Assembly (NCBI GenBank): GCA_014529385.2
Contig: CM043942.1
Coordinates: forward strand, 35,549,969 to 35,613,968
Direction of reading: 5' to 3'
Source of the DNA: Adiantum capillus-veneris
Lineage: Eukaryota > Streptophyta > Polypodiopsida > Polypodiales > Pteridaceae
Length of the DNA stretch: 64,000 bases
Shown: piece by piece, positions 22,326 through 34,023 of the stretch
How positions within the stretch are numbered: the first letter of the stretch is position 1
Layout of the letters: each line of letters starts with the position of its first letter
Translations under genes and position numbers: made by a program
The notes under the pieces: model-generated
What the model was told of the DNA's origin: nothing
Database searches by the model: none
The model's input: the letters and a program-made list of their open reading frames with translations, nothing else

Positions 22326-23779
22326 TTATTTCCTTGAATCCCCTAAAGCATTTTCTATGATCCTAACATAAGCTAGCATCATTTCTGTCAATGGCCTTAA
22401 ACACTTAAAAGGATCCAAACGCATACAATGGAGCTTCTTATCAAGGTCCACCAATGACTTTCTTTCACTAAATCGAAAATAGTCTCCTCTCATAATGAAA
22501 GAAATGTGTTGTGTTTGACTTGCTGCATCAGCATCCTCCCAGCTGGTCTCATGGAGTGAAGCAAACTCTTCACAAAAAGTGAAAATTTGCAAAATCATCC
22601 AAGATAAAGCATATACATCCATCCCTTTTATGTAGACATCTTCATCATTGGTTCCCATCAGCTCTGGAGCCAGTCATGATCCTTCCTATGTGGAGTCTGG
22701 GACACACGCTTCTTGTAACCCAACACTCTCATGGCCAAACCCCAGTCAATGATACCAATGCGAGGTTGGTGATCCTGGGTGAAATCGAGCACAACATTTC
22801 CTGGATGCAAGCCACAATGTAGCACGCCTTTGATATGAGCAAAAGTTGTGCCCTAGCATGAATGAGAGATGGTGCATTGTTACAAAATGCCTCAATGTGG
22901 AAAATTTCAGCTTTAGACAATACTGGATCAGAACCTCTATGAATCCCTCGGCCATCTCCTTGAAGCTTTCTTATAATTCTGACATAAGTTCCCTTATCAT
23001 AAGGAAGAGACATGAGCATATTGCAAATGGAATCTCCATTGAAATAAGGGAAGATACTTATCCATGGAACTTGTTGTGTATGTCCGATGCTTTGAACGAT
23101 CCCATTATGCATAAGATCCACACTCAACTCTTTTTCAAATGACTTGAGGCGAATTTTTGGGGGGTCCCAAGTACTTTTTTGCAACATAAAATGTACCTCT
23201 CGGAAAGAAGGAGATACCCTTTAATTGCACGTTTTGGCATTCTCCATAAGATCCACGCCCTAGTGTAGCAAGGTGCATGATTGCATCATGCTCAACACCA
23301 ATAGAAAAAGTACATGAAGAATTTCTAAGCGTGCTCCAAGTAGTTTCCATAAATATTTCTCTATCTTCCACAGCAATAGCCCTATGAGCTTGGGCCGCTC
23401 TCAGTTTCTTGGAGAAGAAAAATTGTACATCCATGTCGTGGGCTCGTTTGGTCTTTGCCTTCTGTGCACGCCATTGCAAGTCCCATTCCTTCAGCCTTTC
23501 AAAGTTCACACCAAGCGGCAAGCCATCACGTAAATCAATGCCACATTTTGTCATGTTGCTGATGATTGAGGATGTACACAAGCGTTCCTTGTCCACTTTA
23601 ATAGGATAAACCGTGCTTTTCCCAATGCTGCTTATCGCCTCTCTAAGGAAGTGGTCTAAGAGAACAGGATTCTCCAAGGTGTGAGCAATCTCATTCACTG
23701 TGAGTGCATTGACCTTGGTACACAAGGACATGCACAGGGCTTTTAACATAGCCTTCTTTTGCTCCTCAAGAGTGGCCAT
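22326..23779 (-). pseudogene. Protein kinase, frameshifted
   Basis: A minus-strand protein begins MATLEEQKKAMLKAL. It has a helical N-terminal region of about 165 residues with no recognised domain, then a kinase domain: a glycine loop GRGSYGE, a VAKK lysine, a catalytic-loop equivalent LHCGLHPGNVVLDF (the usual HRD aspartate replaced by Gly), a DFG equivalent IIDWG, APEL, and DVYALSWMIL of the F-helix. Frame changes near 22845 and 22675 break it. The missing catalytic Asp would make even a repaired protein a probable pseudokinase unless that is later damage. It has no visible introns. The direct flanking repeats suggest a duplicated or transposed gene copy. The kinase family was not identified. 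Confidence 0.75.
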
Positions 23780-23852
23780 TCTAATTTAAGAAAAAAGACC
23801 TTAATTAATAATAGATTTTAATACACACTTCCAAAAACAAATAAGTTGTAAG

Positions 23853-23887
<35 letters not shown>

Positions 23888-24612
23888 TACAATTTCACAC
23901 ATTATCAATAGCTCATGCCATCGTCGACTACAGACCTTACATCTATGGAAATAAATTCTAGATGTGAACTACACTAAATTTAGTGTCATGCGTGTTCCCT
24001 AAGGCCATTAGATGATGCAACCAAGTGAAATGATATCACTGAACATCAAACTCTATGGTTCATGTTTTCATCAATGACGCACTACACCAAAGAACATGGT
24101 GCATCGTCAAAAGAAGACGTGTATCTCGAAGCCGCTCTAAAGGCAAACATTGTGGTATAATGACACACATGGACAAATTTTGCATGACCAAATGTCAAAC
24201 ACCGACATATGTATTAACTCAATAAAGCACACATGGACAATATATAACCAAGTGCCATATTGAGATGATGCCCTTTCACCTAGATTATCTGCACGTACAA
24301 TATAATGCCACAAAAGATAACACATCCCCGTAGCACGACATAGTAAGTCAAATTAATGACCTAATGCCGAGGGAATAAACACACGTGCACACACACACAA
24401 ACACATAATGTCGTTTGGTTAAACAATTCAATTTTCCCATCTTCAACACACACACACACACACAGAGAGATTTGGTCATCAAGGGGTTGAGTAAAGAGGG
24501 ACCACTTGATAATTTTAAAATGACGAGTCACGACCTTACATGAGATTGATATAACATTAAGAAGATTGATTTGATTTCAAAAGCACTTTTGAATTTTATG
24601 TAGGATAGGGAT

Positions 24613-24643
<31 letters not shown>

Positions 24644-24735
24644 TCATCATGGTGTTGATGACATGAGTTGGATATAGCATTCCAAAACTCTCTTTTCATT
24701 TGAGAATACTTTTGAATTTTATTTAGGAGCAATTT

Positions 24736-24778
<43 letters not shown>

Positions 24779-24961
24779 GTATTTCTAAACAAAGGAAGAA
24801 CATGGAGAATCAAGATACAAATTTTTATCTTTCAAGCATTATGAGCTTTAAAGTGCTGCAAAGGTCACAATGGTGGAAAGAAACCTACGTCTAATCCCAC
24901 ATACATTTTTTTAGAGGTATTCTTTTTTAGTGAGAAACATACAAATGCTAGAGACTTTTAA
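23780..24961. repeat. Microsatellite-rich repeat, right copy, and flank of gypsy A
   Basis: (GA)n at 23857-23884, 24612-24639 and 24738-24777; (CA)n near 24442-24464. 23888-24035 matches 21655-21790 (words CACACATTAT, CTACACTAAATTTAGTG, GATGATGCAACCAAGT). An internal duplicate, the AAGCACTTTTGAATTTTAT block near 24580 and its relative near 24706, sits before two GA runs. No gene. Confidence 0.75.
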
Positions 24962-25617
24962 TGTAACATTTAATGGCCTAGTAACTTGTGTGTAGCGGAA
25001 AATAGCATGAACATAGTGAGTATTTCATTAGGATAGATTCCTAGTGAGAATAACAAGAGTGCTTGGGTGGAGAGAGCACCAAAAAGTATAACACCTAGTT
25101 AGATAGCACAAACAATATTTCAAAAGAGAGAGAAATTAAGCTATTGACAACGGTTGAGGACTGGATTTACATGGAGCTGGTCCCCCCTCCAAAAGCCTTT
25201 GTATTATGGTTTCTCCCATCAAGAGATACATTTTACAATGCAATTCTTTGTGTTCCTTCAATAGTAGCTAGTGCAATTAAGATCGAAACTTCATGCACTA
25301 AGCAAAACACCAAACATCAATTCCCTCACGGTCTCAGACCCAAGACCTCACACAACTTCAAAGATAGTGAGAGCTAGCGGGGTATGAGAGTGGATTGAGA
25401 GGAAGAAGTAGTATTCTTACGAGAAAAGATGTACATCTTCTCACATAATCACTCATATTAGCATAGCTTAGCTTAGTAATTAGCATGGTAGAGGATATGA
25501 GCATGCATCGAAGCTTGGCTCTTGGTTGAATTTGCATCACAAAGCCAAGAGTTTTTGGTGTAGGCCTCCCTTCTTACCAGCTTGGAGTAGGTGGTAAGCT
25601 TTCCATTAAAGCTTGAG

Positions 25618-25657
<40 letters not shown>

Positions 25658-26574
25658 TTCTTGCTTCACACATGAGATTGTGTGAGTGTGTAAGTGATAA
25701 TGCCTTTGAAAAATCAGCCCCTTCTCTCTCTTGGTCGACCCCTCTTGCTATTTGCTCATGCTCACACCTATTGAACCTCCCCAGTCTTAGCCAATGGAAA
25801 TTAAGCAGCCTAAGTGATAGCCTTTTGACATGTGTCCCTTCCCCTTTTGTAAGAGCTTTTGCTAATTAATTAATGCAATTAAACTCTCATTGGACCCCTT
25901 TGTCTCCTGGCCAATAGGAATTAGGCAAGCCATTGGGCTGCTGAATGCTCATTGGACCCCTTGGAAGACTGTCCAATAGTCTTCTAGAGAGCTTAATTCT
26001 TATTGGTTCTTTTATTAAGTGTATTTAAATTAATTAAACTAGATTTACTCTAGACTAATTCTCATTGGTCCACCTCTAAGGCCATCCAATAGGATTTGAC
26101 TACACCTTGTGGCATATGGCATAGGGAGTTGACATGTGTCCCTCATTCCCTTTGTGTAATAGGAGCTTGTGTGTGTGTGTGAGAGAGAGAGAGAGTTTCT
26201 CTCTCATCCCCTACTTCTTGGGCTCGCCCACTCCTTTGTAGGGCTCGTGAAAGACTTTTTGGGACATACACAAAGCATCCAATTTCCCTAGCCTTTTGAC
26301 CTTTGGACATAACCTTTGAATTTTGGAACCCTAGCATTTTGGAAGTCTTAATGGGTTGAACCTTAGGGTCTTTTAAGGCAGTTGCTGCACCTTGCTCTTT
26401 TGCAGATGGCCCCCCCTTTAGATCCCTATTTTCCCTCCTTTGGATCCCTATTGTGGCTGGTCTGCCCGTTTAACCAATATTCTAGCCTTTTCTCCCCTGG
26501 CACTTCCCCATATTAAATGATCAGTTTAACATGAGAAAATCATTAAGGAGAATTAGATATTAGTTTTTATGACA
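24962..26574 (-). repeat. Gypsy A complete LTR (1,613 bp)
   Basis: In plus orientation it starts TGTAACATTTAATGGCC and ends TTTTTATGACA, next to the polypurine tract. Related LTR pieces are at 32267-32636, 32641-32823, about 35873-36054 (inverted), 37935-39401 and 63044-64000 (inverted). It carries a (GA)n run at 25621-25655 and a dense CCAAT cluster. Confidence 0.93.
25791..26090. promoter_or_regulatory. Cluster of CCAAT/ATTGG pentamers in the gypsy A LTR
   Basis: Nine CCAAT-box pentamers in 300 bp: CCAAT at 25791, 25911, 25973 and 26086, and ATTGG at 25889, 25932, 25951, 26002 and 26064. They lie in alternating orientation within partly repeated CTCATTGGACCCC units. The cluster is kept in the LTR copies near 38745-39050 and 63470-63800. 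CCAAT is the recognition core of NF-Y factors; an enhancer role is inference. Confidence 0.6.
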
Positions 26575-26589
26575 TTACCTCTCTCTTAA
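26575..26589 (-). promoter_or_regulatory. Gypsy A polypurine tract
   Basis: On the minus strand AAGAGAGAGGTAA directly precedes the LTR start TGTCATAAAAAC. The same junction appears in inverted orientation at 63031-63044. Confidence 0.85.
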
Positions 26590-26927
26590 AATTGTAGTAG
26601 TCCTCGACTATGGGGTAGAGAAGATAAAGCATATTCATTAGTCGTTTGCCTAGCGGGTAGAGATCCCTATGTTACCCTACGACATTGTTCCAGAATGGAT
26701 GACTAGTCCATTTGGTGCTTGAGAGCCTAGGCTGCCCGCAATCGTGTCTGCACATTAGTCCTATCAATCTTCCATAGTAGAGTGACAAGCTCTACTTGGT
26801 GTTTCGGAGACGGCGTCTCCGCAAACTTGATCTAAGCATGCATACTACTTCATTTTTGTGCACAATAAAGAAAAAGAGAGTCTTATAAGACAAAAACTTT
26901 TTTCATTTTAAACATTTGTACATTTGC
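26590..26927. other. Gypsy A 3' non-coding region
   Basis: Between the end of pol and the polypurine tract, with no reading frame. Part of it (from about 26785, with GGAGACGGCGTCTCC) recurs at 52881-53035. Confidence 0.8.
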
Positions 26928-29900
26928 TTACTCTAGGGAAGCATTGTAAGCATTGACAAGGTTTAGGTTATCCTTAAATTGTATGCCTTGCATCCATCTA
27001 GCATCTTCAAAAGAATAATTCTTAAACTTAATAAGATATCGTCGGATAGTCTTAACGTCTCTTAATACCTTGTCTTCATGTCGAAGAATGGACTCGGGCT
27101 GCAGCACCTCTTCTTGGTCCTCGATCTCTGATGGGTCTTCAATAGTTGGTTCTTGTGGTGGCTCTCCTTTGTAAGGCTTTAGTAGGCTCACATGGAAAGT
27201 GTTGTGTATGAGCAAATGGCTGGGCAAATTGAGTTGATAGGCCATCTCATTGATTGGCCTAAGAATCTGGAACGGACCATAGTACCTTTTTGCTAACTTA
27301 GCATAGTACTTTTGGTGTCCTATAGGATTCTTGCCGGTCGTGTGCCTTAATCAAACCTTGGGAAATTTGAGTAGGACCCAATCATTTTCTTGAAAGGCTT
27401 GGTCTCTTCTATGCTTGTCAGCACTAGCCTTTTGCCTTTGCTGTGAGATAGGGATAGCATCCGTAATGTTTTGGAAAGATTCTTGTAGGTCTCGGCTATA
27501 CTCATCTGCAGCGAAGATCTTCCCGTGTACCTTAAGTAGCTAGGGACTTTTTGATCTTCCCTCAATTACATCAAAAGGTGCTTTTCCCATGGAAGTATGT
27601 ACAGTGTTATTGTAGGCATACTCCAATAAGGGTAAGTACTTCTCCCATTGGGATCTTTGAGCTACTCCCGTTACATAGGCTTTTAGTAGATCAAGAATTG
27701 TTAGGTTAGCTATTTCACTTTGGCCATCCTTTTGCCGGTGTGATAGGCCGTAGAGAAATTTAGCCTTGTCCCTAAATTCTCAAGGAGACCCTTCCAAAAA
27801 GTATTGGTCATTCTAGGATCTCTATCTGACACTATGGACATTGGCAAGCCATGGTACTTGAAGATTTTGTGAAATGAATGAGGGTTGCCATTTGATGGGC
27901 TTTGATAGTCTTTTTGACAAGTATAAAATGAGCTTGTTTACTGAACCTGTGTACTATCATCCATATTCTCGTATTCCCATGGATATACTTAGGCAATCCA
28001 AAGATAAAATCTATGGATATGCTCTCCCATGGTGAATTAGGGATTGGCAAAGGTTGAAGCAATCCAGGTTGCTTCCCTCTATCAAACTTTGTCTTTTGGC
28101 ATACCACACATTTAGAAACATACTCTTGTATGTTTGCTTTCATGGTAGGCCAATAGAAATATGTTTCAATCCCTTTTAGGGTAGAGTGAATCCCTCTATG
28201 CCTTGCGTAAGGAGGAGCATGAGATTCGTACGTTACTTTCTCACGTACTGAGCTAGTAACGCATAGTCTATTGCCATAGAGAAGATAACCATCTTGTAAA
28301 GTAAAGGGTTCCTCTTTCTTCCCTAATGCAAGGGTTGAAATCACATCTCTAAAATCGGGATCAACAGCATACTTATCTATCATAGAAGATAGATAATTGT
28401 GAGTTGCTATGGAAACCGCATTCACTCTCGGCCATGTTGAGAGTGCATCGGCTACTTCATTATGCTTGCCAGCAATGTGAGCAATATGAAAATGAAATTG
28501 TGAAAGGAAATTTTTCCACCTCATTTGTTTATCGGAGAGCTTGGTCTGCGTCATGAAGTACTTAAGACTTTGGTGATCCGTTCTCGCAGGATGAAAGGAG
28601 TCCCCAATAAATAGTGCTTCCATGAAAGCCATGTAGAACTGTGAGGAGTTCCTTTTCATATATGCCTAGAGCTTGCTCAACATGGTCGAGCCTTTGACCT
28701 TCATAGCCTATGGCGTGCCCTTCTTGGAGCAAAACAGCTCCAATGCAATCTCCACAAGCATCACATTGGACCTCAAATGGCTATGAGAGATCCGGTAGTG
28801 TAAGCATAGGTTGAGAGATAAGATTTTCTTGAAGCTTTTTGAAAGCACAATTCTCTTTGGTAGACCATGTGTACCTAACGTTTTTCTTTGTTAGGTCATG
28901 TAATGGTCCTGCTATATTGGTGAGAACTTTTCTATGAAGCGTGTATGCACACATACCTATAAAGCTTCTTAGTTCATGAAGATTCCTTGGTTTAGGCCAT
29001 CCTTTTATTACCTCTAATTTTGTGGATCCATTTGGATGCCATCTTGAGAGATAATGTGACCTAAATACTGAATCTCTTGTAAGAAAAATTCACTTTTCTT
29101 TCGATTAACATAAAGTTTATTCTCTCTTATAACTTGAAATATTACCTGGAGGTGTTGCTTGTGTTCGTCTAATGAATTAGATTAGAAGATGATATCATCA
29201 AAGAACACTCCAGTAAAGGTTTGGTGAGGCCTGAATAGCTTCTCCATCAAGCGGTTGAATGTGGTTTGTGCATTGGTCAAGCCAAAAGGCATGACAATAT
29301 ATTCGTAAAGACCAAATGTAGTGCGAAATGTGGTCTTTACAACGTCTTGATCAACTATCCTTATTTGATGATAGCCACTTTTTAGGTCAATCCTACTAAA
29401 GTAGGTCCATCCTTGTAGCTTATCAAATAGATCTTCTACCCGTGGAACGGGAAACCTATTCTTGCTATTTAGTGCTCTATAATCGACACACATACGATAT
29501 GTGCCATCTTTATTTTGCACTAATAACACAGGTGAGAAAAATGGAGATGAGCTAGGCCTAACCATGCCCTTCTCAACTAACTCATGCACTTGCCACATAA
29601 TCTCCTCTTGTTGAGCTTAAGAAACTCTATAAGGAGGTTTATTACGCGGTGAACTTCCTGGAAGAAGTTCAATTGCATGGTCATCATTGCCTCGTTTAGG
29701 AGGTAGTTCACAAGGGAGGTCATCAATAAAGACATCTTGAAACCCCTTGAGAAAATAGGATGACTCTAATTACTTTTGATTGTGTATATTTTCTTTTGCT
29801 AAAACATTAGGTTCATTTTGAGAGTCTTTAACAAAAATCATGTACGCGGAAATAGAGCTCTTTATTGACTTATTGAAAGCTTGCGTATGTACAATGGGTA

Positions 29901-30442
29901 TGGCATTACCCATTTCTTTAGCATCTATGTACATATCTTTTTCCCTGAACCTAAAGGAGATTCTCCTTTCAGGGAATTTAACATTGGAAGCCATGCGATC
30001 AAACCATGGTGCCCCTAGGATTACATCCTCATGCTTGAGAGGGGAGATAAAGAAGTCCTCTTTGTCCACATAGCTTTGGACATGGAGCCTCAATTTCCCA
30101 ATTAAGGGAGTGACTGAAGCTTCTTGCCCCTTGAAAGCGCCATCTGCCGGGTAGGACATCTCCCATCTCCTAGACTTGTATGCCTAGCTTGGTGGCCAAC
30201 TCTGTGGATAAGAAATTGTGAGTCGAACCAGGGTCGAAGAGAATAAAAGCATCATGTTCTCTTACCTTTCCCCAAGCATGGCATAGAGGAGATCCTTTGT
30301 GACAAGTTTCCTCCTCTTGGATTTCAACCAAGGTAGCTCTAGGAGGTTCATGGCGGGTGCTCTTTTGAGGACAAGCGCGGTATGCATGCCCTTGCTCGCC
30401 GCACTTGAAACAACGGTTATCCTTGAGATAACGCTCAAGCTC
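26928..30442 (-). pseudogene. Gypsy A Pol: protease, RT, RNase H, integrase, chromodomain, broken
   Basis: After the gag stop the frame continues through a CCHC knuckle (C-FK-C-GEQG-H-AYRA-C) and protease (FDPGSTHNFLS), then 30159-29770 (GAPWFDRM). RT at 29650-29182 has VDYRALN, RIDLKSGYHQIR, MPFGLTNA and FFDDIIF as the catalytic-box equivalent. RNase H has DHQSLKYF and the following HIAGKHNEVADALS. Integrase at 28250-27330 has the zinc-binding H...C-VV-C set and IDFIFGLPK. The C-terminus 27245-26928 has [14 protein letters not shown] and a chromodomain-like segment ending [16 protein letters not shown]. Stops and frameshifts occur near 30175, 29765, 29180, 28660, 27830 and 27350. Chromodomains of such elements are thought to steer integration to marked chromatin. 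Confidence 0.9.
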
Positions 30443-31859
30443 TTATGGAGAGAGTTTATTTTTGCCTTTGTAAACTCCCTTTTCTTTAGCTTTGTTGGAA
30501 TTGCCCTTAGCAAACTTTTGGACATTGTCCTTCCCCTTAGGCTCATTAGAACCCTTGTTTTCCACGGGCTTAGAATTTCTTTTAGCCCCTGTTTGGAAAT
30601 TGATTCGAGAAGCCACCATAGTATGGTGTATAATTGCCAATATGGTGCGTGGCCTTTGGGAGTTGACATACTCCGCCATTTCTTCAGTTAAGCCCGCACA
30701 AAATTGTTGCTTTTGCTCTCCAAAATCCAAATTTTTGAAGACAGTGGCTTTGAGTTGTAGGTCCCAAAACTTGTCTACATATTTGTCGATGGATTTGTAT
30801 GGAGAGAGCTTCAAGCTTCGCCATTCGGTGAGTACTTTGTCTTTGGCATCGGTGGCCAAAAACTGCTTCATAATGGAAGCTCTTAAAGCTTTCCATGTTT
30901 GTGGAGCTTCACTATTGGACCGTAGGCTAGACCACCATTGCCTGGGAGACTTTTGGAAGTGCATAGCTACATGGTGTAGCTTAGAGGACTCTGTGAAGCC
31001 CTCATCTCCAAACGCCGCATCAAATTGTTGGATAAAGGCCAATACTTTGTCTGTAGCACCAAAGGTGCCATTGTAGGTAAGGAAAGAGATGCTCTTCCCT
31101 CCCTCTTTGAACTTCTTGAGCTTGGATGACCTCTTCCATGTGGCATAGGATTTCCAATGGCCTCTTCTTTTTGATGGTTCAAAAGTTGCACCGTCACTTT
31201 TTTCAGAAGATGAAGAATTTGAGGAAGATGGAGAAGAGGGTGACCTCTTTCTCGCCTTTTTCTCGCCTTTTTCTTCTTTGTCTTCACCACCACTTTCATA
31301 ATTGGAAGAGGATGAAGAATATGCAGAAGAGGGTTTTCTCTTTCTCGCTTTTTTCTTCTCTTGCTTTTTTTCATCCCTCTTTGAATTATGGTGCGGAGAA
31401 GTGTGCGATGGTCTTCTCCGTTTTGGAGGTGATGGAGAGCGTTTAGCCCGTTGTCTTCGTGGAGCCATCTCCGCTGAGGTGGTGGGAGACACACTTCTTT
31501 CTCGTTCCTTTGGTGGGGGCTCTTGAATTCTCCTTTGGGAAGGAGATGCATCATTAAGGAGAAAATTTTTGAGCCCTTCGTATGGATCCTCTTCTTCTTC
31601 CCAGATCGGAGAGAGGCCTCTTTTTGGAGTCTTACAAAGAATCTTCCTAGGTACTCTCTCGTCATGGTGGGGAGCTTGGAGAATCCCATGAGCACGAAGC
31701 TGCCATTGCACTTCACTTTGGAGAGATGGATTGCCCATGGCTTGTTGAAGCCTAGAAACGAGGTAGTTAACAAGCATAGGGGAATCATTAGTAGCTTGCT
31801 TCATTAGCAAAATCAAAGTTATCAACATTAATTTCACTCTCTTTACTATTGTCAGGCAT
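30443..31859 (-). pseudogene. Gypsy A Gag
   Basis: The start ATG at 31859 (MPDNSKESEINVDNFDF...) is inferred from the intact N-terminus of the copy at 52371. A one-base frame change near 31805 follows. The rest is open: a Ser/Arg/Lys-rich acidic-basic linker (RKRSPSSPSSSNSSSS type), a retrotransposon Gag domain (FIQQFDAAFGDEGF, WWSSLRSNSEAP, YVDKFWDLQLKA) and a basic tail. It ends in TAA at KNKLSP. Sister copies read GAA there, so the knuckle and protease were originally in the same frame. Confidence 0.88.
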
Positions 31860-32253
31860 TCTAACAACTTTTAGGTGTAATTTTTTAAAGTGTACTTTAG
31901 CCCTAGTTGCTACTCTTCTTTACCCCTTTAGAAAAGCACTCAAGCTACTATACCCGTGGCTCGAATATCATTAATTTCAAGGAATAGAAGAGAGGGTCGT
32001 TCAATACCAAAACAACACCGGCTCCTATCAAGCTTCTAATATCTCAATAGTGGTTAAGCCGTAGGCAAGCCCCGTAGGACTCCACTATTAAGACCAGAGC
32101 TCTTGACGGTGATGCCCCGTTATCTCCACGAAGCCAGACGCACTGCAAGGCTGAAAAAACCCTATTCTACTTACTTACATGCAATTAATAATACCAACCA
32201 TTTATAGCTAGCTTGAGGACCTCCCTTCTTGAGCAAGAAAAGAGAAACCTTGT
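31860..32253. other. Gypsy A 5' leader
   Basis: Non-coding leader between PBS and gag. Homologous leaders are at 37212-37617 and, in the other orientation, 51950-52370. Confidence 0.85.
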
Positions 32254-32265
32254 GCTCTGATACCA
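32254..32265 (-). promoter_or_regulatory. Gypsy A primer-binding site
   Basis: Minus-strand TGGTATCAGAGC, complementary to initiator tRNA-Met, one base from the LTR starting at 32267. Confidence 0.93.
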
Positions 32266-32266
32266 A

Positions 32267-32636
32267 TGTAACATTTAGTGGCCTAGTAACTTGTGTGTAG
32301 CGGAAAATATCATGAACATAGTGAGCATTTCATTAGAATAGATTCCTAATGAGAATAACAAGAGTGCTTGGGTGGAGAGAGCAACAAAATGTATAACACC
32401 TAGTTAGATAGCATAAACAATACTTCAAAAGAGAGAGAAATTAAGCTACTGACAATATTTGAGGACCGGATTTACATGGAGCCGGTCCCCCCTCCAAAAG
32501 GCTTTGTATTATGGTTTCTCCCATCAAGAGAGACATTTTCCAATACAATTCTTTGTGTTCCTTCAATACTAGCTAGTGCAATGAAGATGTAAACTTCATG
32601 CACTAAGCAAAACACTTATCAAACACAACATCAATT
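32267..32636 (-). repeat. Gypsy A 5' LTR, truncated
   Basis: Only about 370 bp nearest the PBS are kept. At CATCAATTCC it switches to a new CCAA plus LTR start at 32641. Confidence 0.9.
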
Positions 32637-32640
32637 CCAA

Positions 32641-34023
32641 TGTAACATTTAATGGCCTAGTAACTTGTGTGTAGCGGGAAATAGCATGAACATAATGAGC
32701 ATTTCATTAGAATAGATTCCTAATGAGAATAATAAGAGTGCTCGGGTGGAGAGAGCAACAAAAAGTATTAACACCTAGTTAGATAGCATGAACAATACTT
32801 CAAAAGAGAGAGAAATTAAACTATCGACTTATTGAAAGCTTGCGTATGTACAATGGGTATGGTGTTACCCATTTCTTTAGCATCTATGTACATATCTTTT
32901 TCCCTGAACCTAAAGGAGATTCTCCTTTCATGGAATTTAACATTGGCAGCCATGCGATCAAACCATGGTGCCCCTAGGATTACATCCTCATGCTTGAGAG
33001 GGGAGATAAAGAAGTCCTCTTTGTCCACATAGCTTTGGACATGGAGCCTCAATTTCCCGATTAAGGGAGTGACTGAAGCTTCTTGCCCCTTGAAAGAACC
33101 ATCTGTCGGGTAGGACATCTCCCATCTCGTAGGCTTGTATGCCTAGCTTGGAGGCCAACTCTGTGGATAAGAAATTGTGAGTCGAACCAGGGTTGAAAAG
33201 AATAAAAGCATCATGTTCCCTTACCTTTCCCCAAGCATGGCATAGAGGAGATCCTTTGTGATGAGTTTCCTCCTCTTGGATTTCAACCAAGGTAGCTCTA
33301 GGAGGTTCATGGCGGGTGCTCTTTTGGGGACAAGCGCGGTATGCATGTCCTTGCTCGCCGCACTTGAAACAATGGTTATCCTTCCGATAACGCTCAAGCT
33401 CTTCTGGAGAGAGTTTATTTTTGCCTTTGTAAACTCCCTTCTCTTTAGCTTTGTTGGAATTGCCCTTAGGAGATTTTTGGACATTGTCCTTCCCCTTAGG
33501 CTCATTGGAACCCTTGTTTTCCACGGGCTTAGAATTTCTTTTAGCCCCTGTTTGGAAATTGATTCGAGAAGCCACCATAGTATGGTGTATAACCGCCGAT
33601 ATGGTGCGTGGCCTTTGGGAGTTGACATGCTCCGCCATTTCTTCAGTTAAGACCGCACAAATTTGTTGCTTTTGCTCTCCAAAATCCAACTTTTTGAAGA
33701 CAGTGGCTTTGAGTTGTAGGTCCCAAAACTTGTCACATATTTGTGAATGGATTCGCAGGGAGAGACCTTAAAGCTTCGCCATTCAGTGAGTACTTTTTCT
33801 TTGGCATCGATGGCCAAAAACTGCTTCATAATGGAAGGTCTTAAAGCTTTCCATGTTTGTGTAGCTTTACCGTTGGCCCGTAGGCTCTAGACCACCATTG
33901 CCTAGGAGACTTTTGGAAGTGCATAGCTACATGGCGTAGCTTAGAGTACTCCGTGAAGCCCTCATCTCCAAACGCCGCATTGAATTGTTGGATAAAGGCC
34001 AAGACTTTGTCCGTAGCACCAAA
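32641..34023 (-). mobile_element. Gypsy A chimeric fragment: LTR piece joined to protease-gag
   Basis: An LTR fragment (32641 to about 32823) passes without a boundary into pol/gag of the same family at about 32821-32828, where the two sources share a TATTGAC-like word. The coding part, minus strand, contains protease (FNPGSTHNF, normally DPGS), a CCHC knuckle (C-FK-C-GEQG-H-AYRA-C) and part of Gag up to about 34020. It is a rearranged remnant, not an independent element. Confidence 0.88.

Larger units (their letters stand above)
24962..32636 (-). mobile_element. Gypsy A: near-complete Ty3/gypsy (chromodomain-type) element
   Basis: Reads right to left: a truncated 5' LTR (32267-32636), initiator-Met-type PBS, leader, gag with a zinc knuckle, protease, RT, RNase H, integrase, chromodomain, a 3' non-coding part, polypurine tract, and a complete 3' LTR (24962-26574). 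No target duplication can be defined because the right LTR is cut and joined to another LTR start. Stops and frameshifts throughout pol make it defective. Fragments of the same family recur to 39401 and from 46947 to the window end. Confidence 0.92.

Noticed and set aside
30299-30691. 130-codon plus-strand ORF seen again at 33258-33650
   Set aside because: Antisense shadow of the gypsy gag knuckle region; recurrence reflects element copies.
32641-34023. Independent short LTR retrotransposon
   Set aside because: The LTR piece is truncated and passes directly into pol/gag in an impossible order, so it is a chimeric remnant.
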